From the NCBI RefSeq assembly GCF_000336555.1, contig NZ_KB375281.1:3088926-3152925 (forward strand): a stretch of DNA of 64,000 nt, written 5' to 3'. The number at the start of each line of letters is the position of its first letter. Within the stretch, counting starts at the first letter, position 1. This DNA comes from Afipia clevelandensis ATCC 49720 (GTDB lineage: Bacteria > Pseudomonadota > Alphaproteobacteria > Rhizobiales > Xanthobacteraceae). A program made the position numbers and the translations under genes. This document shows, in pieces, positions 31,705 through 40,155 of this stretch. Below the pieces are notes generated by a model. That model had not been told where the DNA came from. It saw nothing but the letters and a program-made list of their open reading frames with translations, and did no database searches.

Positions 31705-32023
31705 ACGTTTGCACCGGACGCTTGCGCCAGACCAGCCACAGCACCACAAGATCGACCATCACGAAGGGCAGCACCCAGGGCAGCAATTTCTGCTGGCCCT
31801 GCGCCACGCTGCCAAGCGCGAGCACCGCGCCGACCGCCGGAACGATCCGCGCAGTCCACAGCGCCTTGCGGCCGGCGAAAATCAGCGCAATGCCGATACC
31901 GAGATAGACAAACCCGAACAGCACTGTCGTCACCATCGGCAGCGACGGCGGTGTCAGCCAGAACTGATAGACATGCAGAATGCCCGTTGCAGCGAGCAGT
32001 GCGATAGCCGGCCAGTTTCTCAT
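31703..32023 (-). CDS. small four-helix membrane protein
   Basis: A 106-residue protein with three or four hydrophobic segments (AIALLAATGILHVYQFWL, TVLFGFVYLGIGIALIFAG, ARIVPAVGAVLALGSVA, LPWVLPFVMVDLVVLWLVW). No named family is recognised. Its ATG overlaps the stop of the sulfatase by four bases (ATGA), so the two are translated together; it may anchor or assist the exported sulfatase, though this is inference. Confidence 0.7.
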   Translation of the reverse strand: MRNWPAIALLAATGILHVYQFWLTPPSLPMVTTVLFGFVYLGIGIALIFAGRKALWTARIVPAVGAVLALGSVAQGQQKLLPWVLPFVMVDLVVLWLVWRKRPVQT

Positions 32024-33816
32024 GCCGGGCTCCCGGGCAACTTATCCGTCAGCTTGTACCAGTTGCGCGGGCCGGTGAATTCGCGGCCGTCATCGGTGCC
32101 GATCTCACGGGCGATCAAGGCGTTGCTCATGTTGCAAAGGCGCATCAGCTCGTCCTTCACGGCGTCCGGCTGCAGCGCGAGATTGTTCAATTCATGCGGG
32201 TCGTCGCGGGTGTCGTAGAGTTCGAGCTCGTTGTACTTTTTCAGCATCTCGAAATCGCTCGGAATGTGATGCTGCGAGGGGCGGAAGTAGCGCGCGAACT
32301 TGTAGCGCCCGTCGAACACGCCGCGGAACAGGCCGGGATTTTCCAGCGACGGGAAGAACTCGCCGGTGTTGAAGATCTGGCGGATCAGGAACAGCTTGTC
32401 GGCCGTGGTGTGATGGTTGATCGCCTTCTCGGTGTAGACCGGGTCCCAATAGTGAGCCACGCCGTAGTTGTAGAGAATGCCGAGACGGTCGCGCTCGCTC
32501 GGCGATGACGCGCCGGTGACAGCGCTCGAAACGTCGATCCCCTTCAGATACGGATATTTCGTGCGACGCGCAGCGTCATCCACGCCAGCCCATGCCAGAA
32601 GCGTCGGAATCATGTCGATCGGGCTGGCCAGTGCCGATGTCGTCGATCCGCCGCCGGTTTTCACATCGGGATGACAAACGATCAGCGGAACGTGAATGTT
32701 CTCGCGGAACATGTGCGGCCCCTTCTGCCGCAGCTTCTGCGCACCGGCCATTTCGCCGTGATCGGAGAGATAGATCACGATCGTATTGTCATCGAGGCCG
32801 AGATCCTTGAGCCGCGCCAGCACGGTGGAGGCGTGATGATCCACATCGCGCAGGCAGTTGAAATAATAGCTCTGGTTGTCGCGCCAGACGGTTTCATCGT
32901 CCTTTGGAAAGCGGCCGTAGATCATGTCGCAGAACGCGGCATAGGAGCGCTGCGACCAGTTCCGCTTGCTGATGTCGGCCCTGTAGAAACTGTCCGGCAG
33001 CGGCCCGGGCCATGCCGTGTCGTAAACCCCGCCGACCGGCGGACGCGAGATCGGCGCCAGCATGTTCGGATCAATGCGCGAACGCACCTGATCGTCGCCG
33101 CTCGAAAAATACATGATGTCATGCGGATTGACGAAGTTGACCGCGAGCAGCCACGGCTTGCCTTCGTCGTTCAGCTTCGTGGCCCGGTCCTTCAGCCAGA
33201 TGCTGGCATCCGCCGCGATCTGCCCGTCATAGCGAAAGCCGGTCCATGTCGCGCCATGCGGATCGCCGTCGATGTTGAAATCGGAAAAACCGAACGGTTC
33301 GAGTTCGTCGCTGGTGTTGGGAAACGGACCGTAGGTCAGGTTGTGATTGCCGCCGATATGGCTGAGATGCCACTTGCCCTTGTAGGCGGTGTAATAACCC
33401 TGCGCCCGGAACAGATCGCCGAGACTGACAAGGGTGTTCGGCACTTCCGGAAATGGCGGTGCGCCGTGATTGACCACCATTTTGGTGTGCTGGGTGTGCT
33501 GGCCGAAATAGAAGGTCGAGCGGCTCGGCGAACATGGCGTGGTGTGGATGTGATAGTTCGCAAACGAGATGCCGCGCTCGCGCAGGAGATCGTGGCCCGG
33601 CAGCGGAAGATCATTCGGCAAACTGCTCCAGTGCCGCTCCTGATCGCTCATGATGATGAGGATGTTGGGCCGTTTCGCTTTCGGATTGGCGACGGCGGTC
33701 TCGACCTTCGGCGCCTGCCGCCGCGCCCGGCCGCCCAATAAGGCAGCGCCCACTCCCGCAGCGGCCATGGCCCCGCCGGCGAGAAGGATTCGCCGCCGCG
33801 ATGATGTCCCCGTCAT
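32020..33816 (-). CDS. Tat-exported sulfatase
   Basis: A 598-residue sulfatase of the alkaline phosphatase superfamily. The N-terminus SSRRRILLAGGAMAAAGVGA is a twin-arginine signal. NILIIMSDQERHWSS gives the first metal-binding Asp, and TTPCSPSRSTFYFGQHTQHT holds the C-x-P-x-R motif in which Cys becomes formylglycine. YLSDHGEMAGAQKLRQKGP supplies the second metal site. Cys-type modification precedes Tat export, which fits. No formylglycine-generating enzyme is in the window. The substrate is unknown. The next gene downstream overlaps by four bases. Confidence 0.92.
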   Translation of the reverse strand: MTGTSSRRRILLAGGAMAAAGVGAALLGGRARRQAPKVETAVANPKAKRPNILIIMSDQERHWSSLPNDLPLPGHDLLRERGISFANYHIHTTPCSPSRSTFYFGQHTQHTKMVVNHGAPPFPEVPNTLVSLGDLFRAQGYYTAYKGKWHLSHIGGNHNLTYGPFPNTSDELEPFGFSDFNIDGDPHGATWTGFRYDGQIAADASIWLKDRATKLNDEGKPWLLAVNFVNPHDIMYFSSGDDQVRSRIDPNMLAPISRPPVGGVYDTAWPGPLPDSFYRADISKRNWSQRSYAAFCDMIYGRFPKDDETVWRDNQSYYFNCLRDVDHHASTVLARLKDLGLDDNTIVIYLSDHGEMAGAQKLRQKGPHMFRENIHVPLIVCHPDVKTGGGSTTSALASPIDMIPTLLAWAGVDDAARRTKYPYLKGIDVSSAVTGASSPSERDRLGILYNYGVAHYWDPVYTEKAINHHTTADKLFLIRQIFNTGEFFPSLENPGLFRGVFDGRYKFARYFRPSQHHIPSDFEMLKKYNELELYDTRDDPHELNNLALQPDAVKDELMRLCNMSNALIAREIGTDDGREFTGPRNWYKLTDKLPGSPA

Positions 33817-33959
33817 GATTTCCTGCCCTGTCGTTCTTGTTGATTGAATGAAATTCTTTCGCCGGTTCAGGCACCTGTCAAATTACGGTTCCATGTTCCT
33901 GAAATGTTCTTGCGAAAAGAGAGGTTCCTGCTAGCATTGGCAACGGGGGCGAGGAAGCC

Positions 33960-34604
33960 ATGGTTCAGCGCGTTTCCACGGTGGCATTTGAGGGGATCGA
34001 GGCCCGCGCGGTGGACGTGCAGGTTCAGGTCTCGCCGGGTTTGCCGGCGTTTCATATTGTCGGCCTGCCGGACAAGGCCGTCTCCGAAGCCCGCGAGCGG
34101 GTCCGCTCCGCCCTGATCGCCTCCGGCCTTGCGCTGCCGGCCCGGCGAATCACCGTCAATCTCGCGCCCGCCGACCTGCCCAAGGAAGGCAGTCATTACG
34201 ATCTTCCCATCGCACTTGGGCTGATGGCCGCCATCGGCGCGATCCCGCCGGATGCACTGAGCGGCTTTACCGTGCTCGGCGAACTCGGCCTCGATGGCTC
34301 GATTGCGCCTGTGGCCGGAGTGCTGCCCGCCGCCATCGGCGCGAATGCACGCGACGAAGGATTGATCTGTCCCGCAGCATGCGGCGCCGAGGCCGCGTGG
34401 GCCAGCCCGGAAATCCAGATCGTGGCGGCGGCCTCGCTGATCCAGATCGCCAATCACTTCAAGGGCACGCAGGTGCTCTCGCGGCCCGAACCGAAGATCG
34501 CCGAGCGCCAGATCGCATCCCTCGACCTGCGCGATATCAAGGGCCAGGAAAGCGCCAAGCGCGCGCTCGAGATCGCGGCCGCCGGAGGCCATCACCTGTT
34601 TATG
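33960..34604 (+). pseudogene. comM: 5' part of comM/yifB, cut by the island
   Basis: A Mg-chelatase-like AAA protein of the ComM/YifB family, which in naturally competent bacteria is a helicase that helps integrate donor DNA. VSTVAFEGIEARAVDVQVQV and AFHIVGLPDKAVSEARERV are the characteristic N-terminal half; the last genuine residues are AAGGHHLFM, immediately before Walker A. The frame then runs into island sequence and ends at a TAG at 34638. The Walker A, Walker B and C-terminal half are 17.9 kb away at 52522. In this state the protein cannot bind ATP, so comM is inactive unless the island excises. Confidence 0.93.
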
Positions 34605-34611
34605 TTAGGGT

Positions 34612-34662
34612 CTAATAACCGGAATATTGCCGGTTATTAGTACCTCATATTCTAATATGATG
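34612..34662. other. left attachment region with inverted and direct repeats
   Basis: A perfect 11-bp inverted repeat, CTAATAACCGG (34612-34622) and CCGGTTATTAG (34630-34640), with a seven-base centre. From 34630, CCGGTTA-TTAGTAC-CTCATATT is shared in direct orientation with the right end (20 of 24 bases from 34630-34653). AATATGATG at 34654-34662 is the inverted form of CATCATATT at 52510-52518. These are the expected binding-site arrangements of a large serine recombinase around its crossover. Confidence 0.65.
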
Positions 34663-34679
34663 GCTAATTGTCCGGACTC

Positions 34680-34749
34680 ATCCCCGACGGGAGGGGATAA
34701 CAGGGACGAAAAATGATCGCTGTATAAAAATCGGCGGCGCTATCCCCTC
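34680..34749. promoter_or_regulatory. inverted repeats before the replicase: candidate operator or origin
   Basis: ATCCCC (34680-34685) pairs with GGGGAT (34693-34698), and GAGGGGATA (34691-34699) pairs perfectly with TATCCCCTC (34741-34749). The central region is A/T-rich (GTATAAAAATC). The repeats sit 20 to 90 bases before the replicase ATG at 34768, where both an autoregulatory operator and a replication origin would be expected. No iteron array is visible. Confidence 0.4.
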
Positions 34750-34767
34750 ATCCGCTATTAACGCGGC

Positions 34768-37704
34768 ATGTCAGGATCAGTTCTGGATCGGCAGCTCCGC
34801 CTATCGATCAATCCCAAGCTCATCAATAAAAACGAAGCGGACGACGCCAGCCTTTTCGCGAAGGGCTGGGTCAACATGGCCGTCACCCCGCGTGAACTTG
34901 CCGAGTACATCGACGGCGGGATGGCCTTTTCCTGCGAACTCGACGGCTCGCGGAAGGCGAGCAACTTCGTTGCATCTGACGTTCTCGCCGTCGACGTCGA
35001 CGGCACACGGACGATTGATGATGCTCTTAAAGACCCCTTCGTCCAGAGCCATGCAACCATCCTCTACACCACGCCCAGCCATACGGCGGAGCGTCACCGC
35101 TTTCGATTGGTCTTCGCTCTAGCCCGTACCATAGAATCGGCGCGCGACATGAAAGCGGCCTACCGTAGCCTCGCACTGCGTTTGGGCGGAGACCTAGCCT
35201 CCACAGACGCGGCTCGGCTGTTTTACGGTTCCCGGGGATCGAATCCGCAGCTGTTAGACAAATCTCTTTCCACCGAAGTTCTCGACGAACTGATCGCGCA
35301 GGGTCTCGAAAGCGACCAGTACGACAGCGATAAACTCGGCCGGACGACGACCACGTCCAAACTTCCAGTTTCACCCGACAGGATGATTCAGCTTCAAAAT
35401 GGAGAGCACCGACGCTTCGACGAGATTTCGGTTGGAGCCACCGTCCACTGCCCCTTTCACCGTGACTTGAATGCGAGCGCGTTTATCGTCGAGTCGCGTG
35501 CTGGCACTACGGGAATCCACTGCTCGTCATGCGCGCAGACCTTCTGGCCTCCAAACGGAAGACAAGGCGACGATTTCTCCGACTTCGACAGGCGGGTCGC
35601 AGAGGCTGAGCAGTACTACAGCGACATGAAGGACGACCTTGGACCATTTACAAAGATGCTGCTCCCCAGCGGGGTTCAGTATCACGAGGGTTTAGCGCGT
35701 TCGAACATCTATCGATATGAGAGCGAGTACCTGAAATTTCCGAACCCCTTTCCCAAGGGCCTCGTTTTCATCAAGAGCCCTAAGGGCACCGGTAAGACCG
35801 AGCTCCTAAAGCACGAGTTGCAGGACGACAAGAAGTCCACGTTGCTGATCGGACACCGAACCGCGCTGATCCGGCAAAGCTGCGACCGCTTGGGCCTTCA
35901 GTGTTATCTGGATTTCACTGGAGCGTTGCAAGAAAAGCGCCTTGGCGTCTGCGTTGACAGTCTGCACCGCCTGAAGTGGCTTGACCACATTACGCCATAC
36001 CAAATGCAGCAAAAGGAAAACCTGTTTGAGCGCATCATCATCGATGAATCTGAGCAGGTTCTATCGCATTTTCTATCCGACACGATCGATGCGACCACGC
36101 GGCACGATCTGTTCGAGATATTTTGTGCTCAGCTGCGGCATGCCAAGACAATTATAGCGCTCGACGCAGACCTTGGATGGCTCACGTTCGAGACCCTTTC
36201 AAAGCTGGCGCAGCCGAGACAAGGAACCGGCTTTAAAGAGAGCACACTCGTCCTAAACGACCGCAAGACCGCCGCACCGCTGCAGATGTTCGAATCACGA
36301 GAGCACATGATCGGCGATCTCAAGCAAGCTGTTGCTGACGGAAAGCGGGTCTTCGTGACGTCGAACTCCAAGAAGCTCGTCAGTTCGCTGCATGAGGGTC
36401 TGAAGGAGACAACCGAGGTTGGGGTCCGAAGTATTCTCGTTACATCCGACACGACATCGGACGAAGGCGTGAAGGCGTTCATCGCCGATCCTGCCAAGCT
36501 CGCACTGGATTACGACGCCATTCTCACCTCTCCCTCTCTAGGGACAGGCGTCGACATTACGTTTCCCGGTCGAGAGGCCAAGATCGATGTGGTCTACGGG
36601 TTCTTCGAGGCAGGAATCACAACTCACTTCGACTTCGACCAGCAGATTTGGCGCGTCCGTCACCCAGGCGCAGTTCGAGTCTGGATAAGCCCACGACGAT
36701 TCAACTTTGATACTGCAGTGGACGTCGTTAAGCGCGAGATTCAGCAAAAGCAGCTCTACAAGAGTGTGCTCGCCACATACGACGACGATATGCGTCCGAT
36801 CTACCATACGGACGACCCACTCATCGATATGGCTGCGTTGGCCCGTTCTCAGCAGCTTGCTTCCAAAAACAACCTGAAGCGGCACTTCATCGCCATGAAG
36901 CGCCGACACGGCCACATCATTGAGTTTGTCGAGAGTGATCCCGCAATAGCCAGTGAAGGCGGTGCGCTCAAGGCGATGGGTCGACTACTCGCCGATGCAG
37001 CTTACCGCAAACGGCTCGTGTCGGCACCTCCGCTCGACAAGGAGGCCTTTGAGGACATCGAGCAGCGTATTCTGGACAACGACGAGATCGACGTCGCTGA
37101 GCGGCTGTCTTTTGCCCGGACGAGAATCGAGCGTTTCTACAGACAGCCCCTCACGGACGAGCTGATCGACCAAGATGATCGGGGCCAGCTACGCGAGCGA
37201 ATCGTCCGATATGAGGGGTTAATGAGATTCTGCCGTCAGGCGGCAGAAGGCATGGCCAGTCTCGACTTGGATAAGGCAGAGATGTTTGGTCTTAAGACGC
37301 GTTTCCTCCGCGACGAACGGACGGTAGCCAAGCTCCTGTACCATCTGCTGACCGATGCTGGGATTTTTTCCAACGGACGTTTCCTGCGCGACAGCATCGT
37401 TACCAAGCTGACGTTGGAGCCATGGATGACAAAAGTCGCAGCGGAAAAGCCCGTTATCGAGAACATGCTGGGGATCGAAGTCCGAAAGGACGGCGGGGCG
37501 GGAGTCAGCCAGCTGCAAGCAATACTTGGTTTGATCGGCCTCAAGCTCGAACAATCGGGCAAGACCAAAGCCCAATCCGTCGCCGGTGGAAAAACTGTGT
37601 ACTTCTATCGGCTCGCGGCTGACGCGCTGAATGCTATCGAAGCGATCTTGAAGCGCCGTACTGAAATTGGCGGATGGGAATTTCTGAACGGCCATTACGG
37701 TTAG
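34768..37704 (+). CDS. primase-helicase replication protein (CyRepA1-like)
   Basis: A 978-residue multidomain protein. Residues about 60-160 resemble an archaeo-eukaryotic-type primase core: DVLAVDVDGT with an Asp pair, HRFRLVFAL, and DAARLFYGS. A zinc-finger-like block follows (CPFH at 228-231, CSSC at 252-255). Next is a superfamily 2 helicase: Walker A SPKGTGKT at 337-344 and DESE box at 426-429, similar to herpes UL9-type origin-binding helicases. This order fits plasmid replication proteins of the CyRepA1 group. The C-terminal 300 residues are not recognised. It probably starts replication of the excised island. A hairpin lies after the stop. Confidence 0.75.
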   Translation: MSGSVLDRQLRLSINPKLINKNEADDASLFAKGWVNMAVTPRELAEYIDGGMAFSCELDGSRKASNFVASDVLAVDVDGTRTIDDALKDPFVQSHATILYTTPSHTAERHRFRLVFALARTIESARDMKAAYRSLALRLGGDLASTDAARLFYGSRGSNPQLLDKSLSTEVLDELIAQGLESDQYDSDKLGRTTTTSKLPVSPDRMIQLQNGEHRRFDEISVGATVHCPFHRDLNASAFIVESRAGTTGIHCSSCAQTFWPPNGRQGDDFSDFDRRVAEAEQYYSDMKDDLGPFTKMLLPSGVQYHEGLARSNIYRYESEYLKFPNPFPKGLVFIKSPKGTGKTELLKHELQDDKKSTLLIGHRTALIRQSCDRLGLQCYLDFTGALQEKRLGVCVDSLHRLKWLDHITPYQMQQKENLFERIIIDESEQVLSHFLSDTIDATTRHDLFEIFCAQLRHAKTIIALDADLGWLTFETLSKLAQPRQGTGFKESTLVLNDRKTAAPLQMFESREHMIGDLKQAVADGKRVFVTSNSKKLVSSLHEGLKETTEVGVRSILVTSDTTSDEGVKAFIADPAKLALDYDAILTSPSLGTGVDITFPGREAKIDVVYGFFEAGITTHFDFDQQIWRVRHPGAVRVWISPRRFNFDTAVDVVKREIQQKQLYKSVLATYDDDMRPIYHTDDPLIDMAALARSQQLASKNNLKRHFIAMKRRHGHIIEFVESDPAIASEGGALKAMGRLLADAAYRKRLVSAPPLDKEAFEDIEQRILDNDEIDVAERLSFARTRIERFYRQPLTDELIDQDDRGQLRERIVRYEGLMRFCRQAAEGMASLDLDKAEMFGLKTRFLRDERTVAKLLYHLLTDAGIFSNGRFLRDSIVTKLTLEPWMTKVAAEKPVIENMLGIEVRKDGGAGVSQLQAILGLIGLKLEQSGKTKAQSVAGGKTVYFYRLAADALNAIEAILKRRTEIGGWEFLNGHYG

Positions 37705-37734
37705 GTTGAAGATAACTACAGGAGACGAGAAGAC

Positions 37735-37754
37735 CGGCTCAGTTGCCTGAGCCG
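37735..37754 (+). terminator. hairpin after the replicase gene
   Basis: A perfect 8-bp stem, CGGCTCAG / CTGAGCCG, with a TTGC loop, 31 bases after the replicase stop and 48 bases before the end of the convergent gene. The T content that follows is modest. It may end both transcripts. Confidence 0.5.
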
Positions 37755-37801
37755 ATCTGATCGTTATGTCGCAACTTTTAGTACTTCCGCTGTGTTGATA
37801 C

Positions 37802-38488
37802 TCAGAACTTGTACGGCTTCAGCAGCTTCCAGAACGTGTATTCACCGAACGGCTGATGAAACTCGCCGTCGTCGGCAATATTCTTGAAGTGCGGATGAGC
37901 GTGGATGAAGGCAGCCAAGGCCAATCCGACTGTTTCCATGTTGGCGGGAACAGGCGAAGTGTTATAGGCCGCGAACAGCGCTGCGTTAACGGCGCGGTGG
38001 GTGGCATCATCGATGTCGTGAACGGATACAACCGACTCGACGAGGTGCTTTGGAGGCTGAAGATCAATTGAATCCCAGATGACTCCACCTGACTTCACGA
38101 AGTCGATGCCAGCTGGCCGGATAGAATCCAGAATCTCCTGCCAGAGCAGCATCTGCTTACCCGTCTGATATTCCAGAGGGTCATTCTTGTCGCTGTAGGT
38201 CTTGCTGTTGACCGCGACGAAGCAGTTATCCCGTTGCAGGGGCACTTTGTACGGAAGACGCATCATCCGCACATGATAGTTATCACGTTCCTGTTCCGAC
38301 ATCTTGATCGTGGGCGGCCTCCAATCCGCATTCTTGAGGAACGCCTCGGAAAGATGATTGGCCAGATCCGCCGCGCCGGTTTTGGCAGGCGTCCGATGGT
38401 TCTGATTGGCTCGCGCGGCGAACCTGCGATTGCGGCGCTCCCGCTTACGAGCGACTGCAGCGTTCTTCTGTTTATTCGACTTTTTCAT
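37802..38488 (-). CDS. island hypothetical protein, basic N-terminus
   Basis: A 228-residue protein. The first 35 residues are strongly basic (KKSNKQKNAAVARKRERRNR and onward), suggesting nucleic-acid contact. The rest is soluble with LPYKVPLQRDNCFVAVNSKT, GVIWDSIDLQPPKHLVESVV and a C-terminal aromatic block PFGEYTFWKLLKPYKF. I recognise no family. GAGGAGCTGAAA is a strong ribosome binding site for the ATG at 38488; the longer frame to 38530 lacks one. Convergent with the replicase. Confidence 0.6.
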   Translation of the reverse strand: MKKSNKQKNAAVARKRERRNRRFAARANQNHRTPAKTGAADLANHLSEAFLKNADWRPPTIKMSEQERDNYHVRMMRLPYKVPLQRDNCFVAVNSKTYSDKNDPLEYQTGKQMLLWQEILDSIRPAGIDFVKSGGVIWDSIDLQPPKHLVESVVSVHDIDDATHRAVNAALFAAYNTSPVPANMETVGLALAAFIHAHPHFKNIADDGEFHQPFGEYTFWKLLKPYKF

Positions 38489-38639
38489 TTTCAGCTCCTC
38501 GCCCCGGCCAGCTCTGCTGGTGCGGGGCATCTAGATGGTGGGCTTGGCCCAACCGCTTCGATTGAGGCGGCGATATCCATCTACTGGAGGCGAGACAGGC
38601 GATGGGGCACCTTATAATGGGCCCGCGAGTTTGTGCGAA

Positions 38640-39236
38640 TTACAGGCCCTGAGGTCTGGTAACAACGAGCTTGCGAGGTTTCGTATAACTGCTTTCGCGC
38701 GCTAGACCCTTGATGCCAGCCTTTCGAAGATAGTTCTTAAGGGTGGGTTCAGACATCGAGTAGGTTTTCTTATCCATAGCGTGGAGCGCCATGATCAACT
38801 CGGTCATCGTAACAGTGGGATATGCCGCTCGCACCACGCGAACATCTGCCTTGAGTCTTGCCTGAAAACCCTCGTTGCGTGAGACTTTACGAGGACCGCG
38901 AAGGACTATCGATGCCAACGCATCGGCGAGATACAGCCAGTCATTCGGTGAAAATGGATCAAGTCCGGTGAGGTGGAATGCTCTACTAACTGAAAGCTTC
39001 GGATGCTTCGCAACAGTCTTTGCTATGGTGTGAAACTCTTCGCCAGCGACATCGTCCTTCCGCTTAGGTGTAAAGGAAATTTGCCAACCGTGTTTTAGCA
39101 CAAGGTCAATTTCGTCGGCCGTCAACCTCCCGTCTTCGCGCAGACGTTCGGCTTGCTCTATCCGCCGCGACTCGCCAATTGCTTTAAGCTCAAGCGTCGC
39201 CTTTTTAATCATTTCGGCGTAGTCTTTGCTGCTCAT
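38640..39236 (-). CDS. island hypothetical protein, alpha-helical
   Basis: A 198-residue, mainly helical, basic protein beginning MSSKDYAEMIKKATLELKA. The C-terminal half, TMTELIMALHAMDKKTYSMS and PTLKNYLRKAGIKGLARE, resembles a helix-turn-helix-like segment but is too divergent for a family call. I chose the ATG at 39236; the longer frame to 39449 runs antisense through the next gene. It may be a DNA-binding accessory protein of the island. Confidence 0.5.
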   Translation of the reverse strand: MSSKDYAEMIKKATLELKAIGESRRIEQAERLREDGRLTADEIDLVLKHGWQISFTPKRKDDVAGEEFHTIAKTVAKHPKLSVSRAFHLTGLDPFSPNDWLYLADALASIVLRGPRKVSRNEGFQARLKADVRVVRAAYPTVTMTELIMALHAMDKKTYSMSEPTLKNYLRKAGIKGLARESSYTKPRKLVVTRPQGL

Positions 39237-39350
39237 TCGTTCATCTCGCCATTTCCAATGGGTGGAATTAACAAGACTAGCCTCACGCTTGTCGAGATCG
39301 GATGAGCCGAGAATTGGGGATTGCTGCCTATGCAACGCACTTGGGGAACG

Positions 39351-39617
39351 ATGCGGGTTTTTACAGCGGCCCTTATGATCGCCTTCTGTGGGCCACCTAG
39401 CCTTGCTCAGGACGCTCCGAAATCGGTCAAGACGATGCGAATACAGCAAGCGTCGCCGGAAGTTACAGCGCTGTATTCTGTTGGTTCTGATGGCGTCGTG
39501 AAGATCGACTGGGATGCCGTCGAAACGGTGGCTGCGTCGAAATCCGACAAAACCTTATCGCCGGTTGCCGAAGTCATGATCGCGATACGGGATAAAACTT
39601 GGAAGCCGATGCGCTGA
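39351..39617 (+). CDS. small secreted island protein
   Basis: An 88-residue protein with a Sec signal peptide (MRVFTAALMIAFCGPPSLAQ, cleavage after LAQ). The mature peptide is about 68 residues with no Cys and a C-terminal VAEVMIAIRDKTWKPM. GGGGAACG precedes the ATG at 39351; in-frame ATGs at 39321 and 39330 exist. No family recognised. An imperfect inverted repeat (CTCACCC/GGGTGAG) follows at 39632-39656. Confidence 0.5.
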   Translation: MRVFTAALMIAFCGPPSLAQDAPKSVKTMRIQQASPEVTALYSVGSDGVVKIDWDAVETVAASKSDKTLSPVAEVMIAIRDKTWKPMR

Positions 39618-40155
39618 ATGGCTTCTATTCACTCACCCTCGCTTCGCTCGGGTGAGCCTTCGGTTGACCAGCTTCTTAAGCCCATCCAACCTTCTAAACT
39701 TATGTGCGGCAGTGTTTTGGATACACTTAGCCTATCGCGGCTAAGTGGACCCGTGGCGTGCGTATAGTGCCTCGGAAACATCGGATCAGAGAAACCCAGT
39801 TGTGGGGTGGGTCAGGCAGTGCGAAATGACCCATTACTCTCCGCTTGTCTGCGCTGTACTCCCGGGACCGATCCGACGATCACACCGATTTCCATGACGG
39901 TCTAAAGCTTTCCGTCTCTTGCAGGCTTCGTTTTACGACCGTTGCTTGCTTTGGTCGGGTAGTGCTGAACCTGCCGGTCCAACCAGTGTCTCAGTCCACC
40001 GGATTTCCGCAGTGCCTCACTTCTTCGAAGGGTACGGGACGCTATTAGATGCGCGTCAATACTGAGATTTCGAAGTATTTATGAGTCAGAGCAGGGACGG
40101 TGCGATCCGGTGCACAAAAAAAGAGCTCCGCCACTGACACCTCCGGAGCTGACCC
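39618..40155. other. 538-base gap without a convincing gene
   Basis: It starts with the inverted repeat CTCACCC (39632-39638) / GGGTGAG (39650-39656), a possible terminator of the small secreted gene. Beyond that there is an open frame of 67 codons at 39845-40048, but it lacks a ribosome binding site and protein-like composition. Short runs such as TTAGCC-TATCGC-GGCTAA (near 39727-39742) can fold. I see no tRNA or known small RNA. Confidence 0.5.

Noticed and set aside
39845-40048. 67-codon open frame in the island gap
   Set aside because: No ribosome binding site and an unlikely composition; treated as non-coding.
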